Origin: an uncultured Collinsella sp.
GTDB lineage: Bacteria > Actinomycetota > Coriobacteriia > Coriobacteriales > Coriobacteriaceae
Direction of reading: 5' to 3'
Length of the DNA stretch: 45,143 bases
NCBI GenBank assembly: GCA_900540945.1
Contig: UQHQ01000014.1
Coordinates: forward strand, 1-45,143
Positions 40,646 through 45,143 of this stretch are shown here, piece after piece. Position 1 is the stretch's first letter; each line of letters begins with the position of its first letter. The notes under the pieces were generated by a model that saw only the letters and a list, made by a program, of their open reading frames with translations, searched no databases and was not told where the DNA came from. The translations under genes were made by a program, and so were the position numbers.

Positions 40646-41635
40646 ATACTCAAGCTTCCACATGTAGCGGCGCGTCATGTAGTCCTTGTGGGTGACGGCA
40701 GAGAGCGCGCGCATGTACACATTGTTGAGGATCGGGGCAAAGATCAGGTGGTTGAAGTACTCGCTCACGCTGTCCTTGATGTCGTTGAGGCCAAGCTCCT
40801 TGGCGTCGAGCTGATAGACGCGCTCGCCACCGTACTGGTTGACGAAGCGGATGCCGCGCTCGTCGTTGCAGCGGCTGCGGCCGACGCTGATGAGCTGGAA
40901 CAGCGAGGTGCGCTTGTCCAGGATCTCGAAGGGGCCGTGGAAGAAGTCGCAGGTGTTGATGGTGCAGGAGTCGATCTGCAGCATCTCCTGCACGTTGCAG
41001 ATGCTAAAGACGTAGGCGGCACCAAAGAGCGGACCCTGAGCCATCACGTTGATGCAGGGCTTGTCGGCGTTCTGCTCGGCCCACTTGGCAGCGAGCGGAC
41101 GGGTGTACTCGACGGCCTTGCGATAGATGGGGTCGACCAGGTCGAAGGCGGCCATAGCGGTCTCGTACTCGGCATAACCCTCGGTCTGCTGCGTGAGCTC
41201 CATGGCGATCATGGTCACGACGGCGGAGTTGGTACGGCCCATGCAGGACTCGTCGACGGCCAGGCTGTCATACTGGATCTTGTAGTCGCAGACCTCGGTG
41301 AGGCCGGACTCGTCAACATAGATTGCGATGGTGCTGGCGCCGTGGTCCTTGGCGACCTGGGCGGCGACGATGGTCTCCTTGGTGCCGCGCATGGACACGA
41401 CAACGGCCAGGGTGTTCTCGTTGACGTAGGCCGGGGTGGCGTGCACGAACTCGTTGCTGGTGTAGCTGGAGCTCACGACCTGCGTGGCCTCGTGCTCCAT
41501 AAAGTACTGGGCAGGATAGTTGCCGCCGTTGGATCCGCCGGCGCCAATCCACACGACGCGCTTGATGCCGCCCTTGTCTGCCTTGTCAGCCAAAACCTGG
41601 GAGACGACGTCCTTAACCTGTTCCTGAGTAGTCAT
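40643..41635 (-). CDS. SIS-domain sugar-phosphate deglycase/isomerase 4
   Basis: 330 residues. First SIS domain VVWIGAGGSNGGNYPAQYFM, phosphate loop SMRGTKET (about 81-88); second NVMAQGPLFGAAYVFSICNV. Active-site block TCDFFHGPFE and C-terminal RRYMWKLEY. Loop Ser/Thr differ from the other three, hinting at another substrate. Start ATG 41635 with AAAGG upstream. Divergent from GntR repressor 3, with repeated GCATACAAGTTA sites between them. It has no PTS genes of its own. Confidence 0.87.
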   Translation of the reverse strand: MTTQEQVKDVVSQVLADKADKGGIKRVVWIGAGGSNGGNYPAQYFMEHEATQVVSSSYTSNEFVHATPAYVNENTLAVVVSMRGTKETIVAAQVAKDHGASTIAIYVDESGLTEVCDYKIQYDSLAVDESCMGRTNSAVVTMIAMELTQQTEGYAEYETAMAAFDLVDPIYRKAVEYTRPLAAKWAEQNADKPCINVMAQGPLFGAAYVFSICNVQEMLQIDSCTINTCDFFHGPFEILDKRTSLFQLISVGRSRCNDERGIRFVNQYGGERVYQLDAKELGLNDIKDSVSEYFNHLIFAPILNNVYMRALSAVTHKDYMTRRYMWKLEY

Positions 41636-41673
41636 CGCGCATCAGCCTTTCTTCTCGTTTGATGCTCTCGATG

Positions 41674-41824
41674 GCATACAAGTTACATACATGTTTTGGT
41701 TATGTCGACTAGTTGTATGCTATATTTGTCTTAGAATTTTTGCTGATGCGGTTTTTGATAATTGGCTACCAGCGGTTTTGTTGTCGTATTGAATACATGC
41801 TTGCTTAGATAAGCATACAAGTTA
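41674..41824. promoter_or_regulatory. Three GCATACAAGTTA operator candidates in divergent promoter
   Basis: GCATACAAGTTA at 41674-41685 and 41813-41824, and the inverted CTAGTTGTATGC at 41709-41720. They lie beside both start regions in an AT-rich stretch (TATATTTGTC). Likely sites for the adjacent GntR repressor. Confidence 0.6.
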
Positions 41825-41840
41825 GATATAGGCTGATCGC

Positions 41841-42563
41841 ATGAACGCTTCATCTAAAAAGAAACTGAGCCAATACGAGCGCTTGGCGGGTACGCTTCGC
41901 GACCGCATCGCCGCCGGCACCTACGCGCGCGGAGACAAGCTGCCGTCCGAGATGGAACTCATGGACGAATCGGGGCTGTCGCGCAGCACCGTACGCCATG
42001 CCCTTAAGGTGCTCGTTGATGAGGGTCTGGTTCGAACCGAGCGCGGGCGCGGCGCCTTTGTGGCCGACACGCCGGCGCTCCACGAGAACAACCTGGTGTT
42101 TTCGAGCTATACAGCGCAGGTCCAGGGTCAGGGCATGAAGCCCACCACGCGCACGGTGGACTCGGGCTTTACCAAGGCGGGCGGCAGCATAGCCAAGTTC
42201 TTTGATGCCGCCGTGGGCAGCAAGCTCGTCAAACTTGTCCGTCTGCGTTATCTGGACGATGCGCCACTGTGCCTGGAGACCACCTATCTACCACCGAGCT
42301 TTGAAGCACTCATCGACCGCGATATCAACGGTTCGCTCTACGCCACGCTGCGCCAGGAATTCCATCGCGCGCCGGCACAGGGACATAAGACCTTTGAGGT
42401 GTGCTATGCCTCGCAAAACGAGGCGTTTTTGCTCAACGTTGAGCGTGGGCAGGCGCTGATCCTGATCACCGACTACGTCTACGACACCGACGGCCGCCCG
42501 CTCCATGTCTCCAAGCGCATCCAGCGCACCGACCGCGCCAAATACACCGAGCCCATCGGCTAA
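41841..42563 (+). CDS. GntR/HutC-family repressor 3
   Basis: 240 residues. Winged helix (YERLAGTLRDRIAAGTYARG, KLPSEMELMDESGLSRSTVR about 33-52) and UTRA domain. More distant from repressors 1 and 2, lacking their VGSRYV ending. Ribosome site weak (GGCTGAT). It probably controls the divergent SIS gene and itself through the GCATACAAGTTA sites. Followed by a strong palindrome serving as terminator. Confidence 0.92.
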   Translation: MNASSKKKLSQYERLAGTLRDRIAAGTYARGDKLPSEMELMDESGLSRSTVRHALKVLVDEGLVRTERGRGAFVADTPALHENNLVFSSYTAQVQGQGMKPTTRTVDSGFTKAGGSIAKFFDAAVGSKLVKLVRLRYLDDAPLCLETTYLPPSFEALIDRDINGSLYATLRQEFHRAPAQGHKTFEVCYASQNEAFLLNVERGQALILITDYVYDTDGRPLHVSKRIQRTDRAKYTEPIG

Positions 42564-42569
42564 CCTGCC

Positions 42570-42687
42570 AAAACCACCACAAAGGGGACAGGCACCTTTG
42601 TGGTGGTTTTTAGGGTTAACGCGCCAAAAACGATCGATTTTTAAGAGAAACCACCACAAAGGTGCCTGTCCCCTTTGTGGTGGTTTT
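42570..42687. repeat. Paired AAACCACCACAAAGG hairpins
   Basis: Two 40-base hairpins, 42570-42611 (AAACCACCACAAAGGGG ... CCTTTGTGGTGGTTTTT) and 42648-42687, are reverse complements of each other, so the whole is a larger palindrome too. The right one contains the GNAT stop codon. T-runs on both strands make it a bidirectional terminator. Confidence 0.85.
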
Positions 42688-43267
42688 AGGCGAGGATGTC
42701 GGGGAACCAGGTTGGCTTAGGTTGGTTAGGGACGCGCTCGGCCAGGACCAACTCCATCCAGCACATGTCGTACCAGCGGCCGAACTTTTGGGCGCAGCGG
42801 TCGAAGGCACCCACCAGGCGATATCCCATATGGGCATGGAAATCCTGGCTGTTGTGCGTCAGGTACTCGTCGTCCTTGTCGTGCGGCACGGCAATGAGCG
42901 CGCACATGTTGGTGATGCCCATCGCGATCAGGCATTGCTTGAGCGCATCGTGCAGCTTGCGGCCCAGCCCGCCGTGGCGTACATCGCGCGCCAGGTAGAT
43001 CGACGTCTCGACCGACCAGTCGTACGCCTCGCGGCTGTTAAGCGGACTCACGTAGGCATAGCCTACCGGACGCCCGTCCAACTCCACCACCAGATACGGA
43101 TAGCGCTTGAGCGTACGCTCGATGCGCCCGGCGAACTCCTCAACGCTCGGCACCTCGTATTCGCAGGTAATCGCCGTCTGGCGCACATACGGCTCATAGA
43201 TGGCAAGCAACGCCGACGCGTCTTTGGGCGTCGCCAGGCGAATCGTCGGCTCGAACATCTCGGTCAT
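42686..43267 (-). CDS. GNAT N-acetyltransferase (phosphinothricin-acetyltransferase-like)
   Basis: 193 residues from the ATG at 43267, with AGAAGGG upstream. Begins IRLATPKDASALLAIYEPYV, with TAITCEYEVPSVEEFAGRI, the PAT/MnaT pattern; the acetyl-CoA loop is DVRHGGLGRKLHDAL (about 107-121), with GMGxG-type GGLG. Family members acetylate methionine derivatives or phosphinothricin-like amino acids. The C-terminal 20 residues (LAERVPNQPKPTWFPDILA) are an extension. Gene ends inside a repeat. Separated from threonine aldolase upstream by a terminator. Confidence 0.92.
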   Translation of the reverse strand: MTEMFEPTIRLATPKDASALLAIYEPYVRQTAITCEYEVPSVEEFAGRIERTLKRYPYLVVELDGRPVGYAYVSPLNSREAYDWSVETSIYLARDVRHGGLGRKLHDALKQCLIAMGITNMCALIAVPHDKDDEYLTHNSQDFHAHMGYRLVGAFDRCAQKFGRWYDMCWMELVLAERVPNQPKPTWFPDILA

Positions 43268-43292
43268 ACAACCCTTCTCCCCCAAAAGCAAA

Positions 43293-43327
43293 GGCCGCCC
43301 TGCGCCAAGCTCAGGCGCAGGGCGGCC
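43293..43327 (-). terminator. Terminator of threonine aldolase gene
   Basis: 14-bp perfect stem GGCCGCCCTGCGCC / GGCGCAGGGCGGCC, with TTTGCTTTTGG following on the minus strand. Confidence 0.85.
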
Positions 43328-43345
43328 CCTTGTCATTACATCAGG

Positions 43346-44371
43346 CTACAGGACAGCCGCCAACGCGTCGATATCCTCCTGCGTCGTGGCCCAGCTGGTG
43401 CAAAAACGCACCACCGTGTGGGTATCGTCGTACTTTTCCCAGTACTCGATCGCCGCATGCTCGCGAATGCGGGCCATGTCCTCGTTGGGCAGAATCACGA
43501 ACTGCTGGTTGGTCGGCGTCTCCAAGAAGAACCGGTAGCCGTGCTCGTGCAGCACGCGACGAAGCGCCTGCGCGGTTTCGATCGCCTGTCGACCAATCTC
43601 AAAATACAGGCCATCGGTAAAGAGCGCCTCAAACTGCACGCCCGTCAGGCGGCCTTTGGCAAGCAGCGCGCCATGTTGCTTAATGCGAGGAATGGGATGC
43701 GCCGGGGCGTGCATGCCGCAGAACACCACAGCTTCGCCGCAGAGCGCGCCGCACTTGGTGCCGCCGATGTAGAACACGTCACACAGCTGCGCCAGCTCGG
43801 GCAGGGTAACGTCGCACTCATCGGCCGCCAGCGCATAGGCCAGGCGAGCACCGTCCACAAACAGCGGAATCTCATGCTTCTGGCACACCGCGTGAATCGC
43901 CGCGAGCTCGGCCTTGGAGTACAGCGTGCCGTACTCGGTCGACAGGCTCACGTACACGGCGCCCGGGAACACCGTGTGCTCGTAGCTCTCGTTTTCGTAG
44001 AACACCTGGATATAGTTCTCGAGGTCCTCGGCGTGCATCTTGCCCTCGTAGCCGGGGATGGTGAGCACCTTGTGGCCGCCAAACTCGATGGCGCCCGCCT
44101 CGTGACAGGCGACGTGGCCAGTCTCGGCAGCAACGACGCCCTCGTACGGCGCGAGCAGCATGTCGATCACCGTCGCGTTGGCCTGCGTGCCGCCCACCAG
44201 AAAAAACACGTCGGCATCGGGGGCCTGGCAGGCCTCGCGAATAAGTTGCTTGGCGCGCTCGGTATGCGCATCGGTACCGTAGCCGGGCTGTGGCTCCATG
44301 TTGGTATCGACGAGCGCCTGCAGCACCGTCGGGTGTGCGCCGTGGGAATAATCGTTGTTAAACGCGAGCAT
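43346..44371 (-). CDS. ltaE: Low-specificity L-threonine aldolase
   Basis: 341 residues, usual length. PLP fold-type I enzyme that cleaves threonine/allo-threonine to glycine and acetaldehyde. FNNDYSHGAHPTVL start, GYGTDAHTERAK, FFLVGGTQANATVI, ETGHVACHEAGAIE, FVDGARLAYAL and the PLP lysine in YIGGTKCGALCGE (about 201) are all present. Start ATG 44371 with AGAGGATTG upstream. Between PAP2 gene (45 bases upstream) and GNAT gene, same strand; may be co-transcribed with the PAP2 gene. Confidence 0.95.
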   Translation of the reverse strand: MLAFNNDYSHGAHPTVLQALVDTNMEPQPGYGTDAHTERAKQLIREACQAPDADVFFLVGGTQANATVIDMLLAPYEGVVAAETGHVACHEAGAIEFGGHKVLTIPGYEGKMHAEDLENYIQVFYENESYEHTVFPGAVYVSLSTEYGTLYSKAELAAIHAVCQKHEIPLFVDGARLAYALAADECDVTLPELAQLCDVFYIGGTKCGALCGEAVVFCGMHAPAHPIPRIKQHGALLAKGRLTGVQFEALFTDGLYFEIGRQAIETAQALRRVLHEHGYRFFLETPTNQQFVILPNEDMARIREHAAIEYWEKYDDTHTVVRFCTSWATTQEDIDALAAVL

Positions 44372-44416
44372 GGCAATCCTCTCTTACCGGGTATCGGCCA
44401 GATGATTCAAACGGAG

Positions 44417-45143
44417 CTATTGTACGCCGTTGGGATAGGCAATGCGCGCAGCAAGGCACTCAAGTGCCAGTACCAGGGCAAAACCGCAGCTCACGTCGCT
44501 CAAAAAGTGTGCTCCAATCACGATGCGGCCAAAGGCGACGAGCGCCGCGACCACAGCCGCCGTCCAAAAGACCACCCGGCGGCGCGACGGTTTTTCCTTA
44601 AAGGCCACCGCGGGAAGCCCGGCGAGCATAAGGCCGATCGCCGCGTGCGCCGTGTGTCCACTCGCAAACGACTTGAACCCGTCCTTGATCACGCCGGCGG
44701 CGATATAGCTCCACTTGTCGGGATTGCCGATCACCCACCACGGCTGAAAATTGAGCCCCGGCGTCACCTCGATCACGCGCATGCGCGGGCGCGACCACAG
44801 CGGCTTGACGATCACGTTGAGAATAATAGCCTGAGCGATCCACACGGCAAGCACCATCAACGCCCAGCGTGTGAGCTCGTCGGGCTTGGTCGTGCGCGTG
44901 AGGCGATAGACGATAAGGTTGGCGGCGATGACCAGCACAAACGTCAGAACCAGCTGAAACGCAATAAGCTTGCCACCGACGCGCAGCGATCCGATAATCT
45001 CGTAGCCGACCAGGCCCACGTTGATCAGAACGCCCAGCACGGCGAGCCACTTGCTCGTCTTGGAATCGGGGCGTGCCGAGCGCACGAGCATAACGCCCGC
45101 GACGCTCGCCGTCAGCTCGAACGGCATACCTGCAAGAGCAACG
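44417..45143 (-). CDS. PAP2-family membrane phosphatase (5' end beyond window)
   Basis: At least 236 residues; the frame stays open to the right edge (VALAG before Met), and the hydrophobic run there suggests the true start lies outside. Several membrane helices. The three phosphatase motifs are present: KPLWSRPRMR, FASGHTAHA, and RIVIGAHFLSDV with catalytic His. Family members dephosphorylate lipid phosphates or undecaprenyl pyrophosphate at the membrane. Substrate not determinable. Upstream of ltaE on the same strand. Confidence 0.88.
   Translation of the reverse strand, partial: VALAGMPFELTASVAGVMLVRSARPDSKTSKWLAVLGVLINVGLVGYEIIGSLRVGGKLIAFQLVLTFVLVIAANLIVYRLTRTTKPDELTRWALMVLAVWIAQAIILNVIVKPLWSRPRMRVIEVTPGLNFQPWWVIGNPDKWSYIAAGVIKDGFKSFASGHTAHAAIGLMLAGLPAVAFKEKPSRRRVVFWTAAVVAALVAFGRIVIGAHFLSDVSCGFALVLALECLAARIAYPNGVQ

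Overview
The window is 45 kb of GC-rich (by eye) bacterial chromosome, densely coded, with long GC-rich intergenic palindromes. Gene content points to a gut anaerobe of the Coriobacteriia, most likely Collinsella: several mannose-family PTS/SIS deglycase loci, SipW-type secretion, an L-2-hydroxyacid dehydrogenase and a peptidase of the presequence-protease type. This assignment is inference from gene families; no rRNA or other marker gene is present.

Left third (1-15.7 kb): a minus-strand operon of seven genes starts at 7791 and leaves the left edge. It encodes four small membrane-anchored proteins with SipW-type signal anchors (hydrophobic helix ending in A-T/V-Y/F-A-W), a SipW-type signal peptidase with a long cytoplasmic tail, a membrane-anchored McrB-like AAA+ ATPase, and a DUF2357-like partner with a very long coiled coil. 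Two more SipW-type proteins (11067-12879) and a divergent one (13840-14979) behind a PilZ c-di-GMP receptor (14985-15650) lie to the right. I read these as one c-di-GMP-linked cell-surface fibre or matrix system in which an McrB/DUF2357 pair, normally seen in restriction systems, has been joined to the export machinery. This is the strongest candidate for an undescribed system. Between the two blocks lie tRNA-Val(GAC), a nuclease-fold protein, a DUF5710 protein and several repeats.

Middle (16-32 kb): a mannose-family PTS pair (IIC/IID; the IIC 5' end looks damaged) follows a SIS-domain deglycase. Then come an M16C metallopeptidase, hicAB, 5-formyl-THF cyclo-ligase, an AbiEi-like nuclease-fold gene bracketed by two 64-bp palindromes, metA, a broken L-2-hydroxyacid dehydrogenase, a second SIS deglycase, a GntR regulator and a broken recQ.

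Right third (32-45 kb): GntR regulator, YitT-family membrane protein, HAD phosphatase, a complete PTS operon (IIAB-IIC-IID followed by a third SIS deglycase), an EamA exporter, a fourth SIS deglycase divergent from a third GntR regulator, then GNAT acetyltransferase, threonine aldolase and a PAP2 phosphatase cut by the right edge. The four SIS proteins, two PTS loci and three GntR/UTRA regulators look like an island for uptake and cleavage of phosphorylated Amadori compounds or amino sugars, comparable to the Frl/Gfr systems.

Four genes appear disrupted: hicA (extra T in a T7 run), the hydroxyacid dehydrogenase (52-bp insertion with a C12 tract), recQ (deletion at an 11-bp repeat) and the first PTS IIC. 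Some of these could be assembly errors. Intergenic space is filled with at least six families of palindromic repeats, several present more than once in the window.
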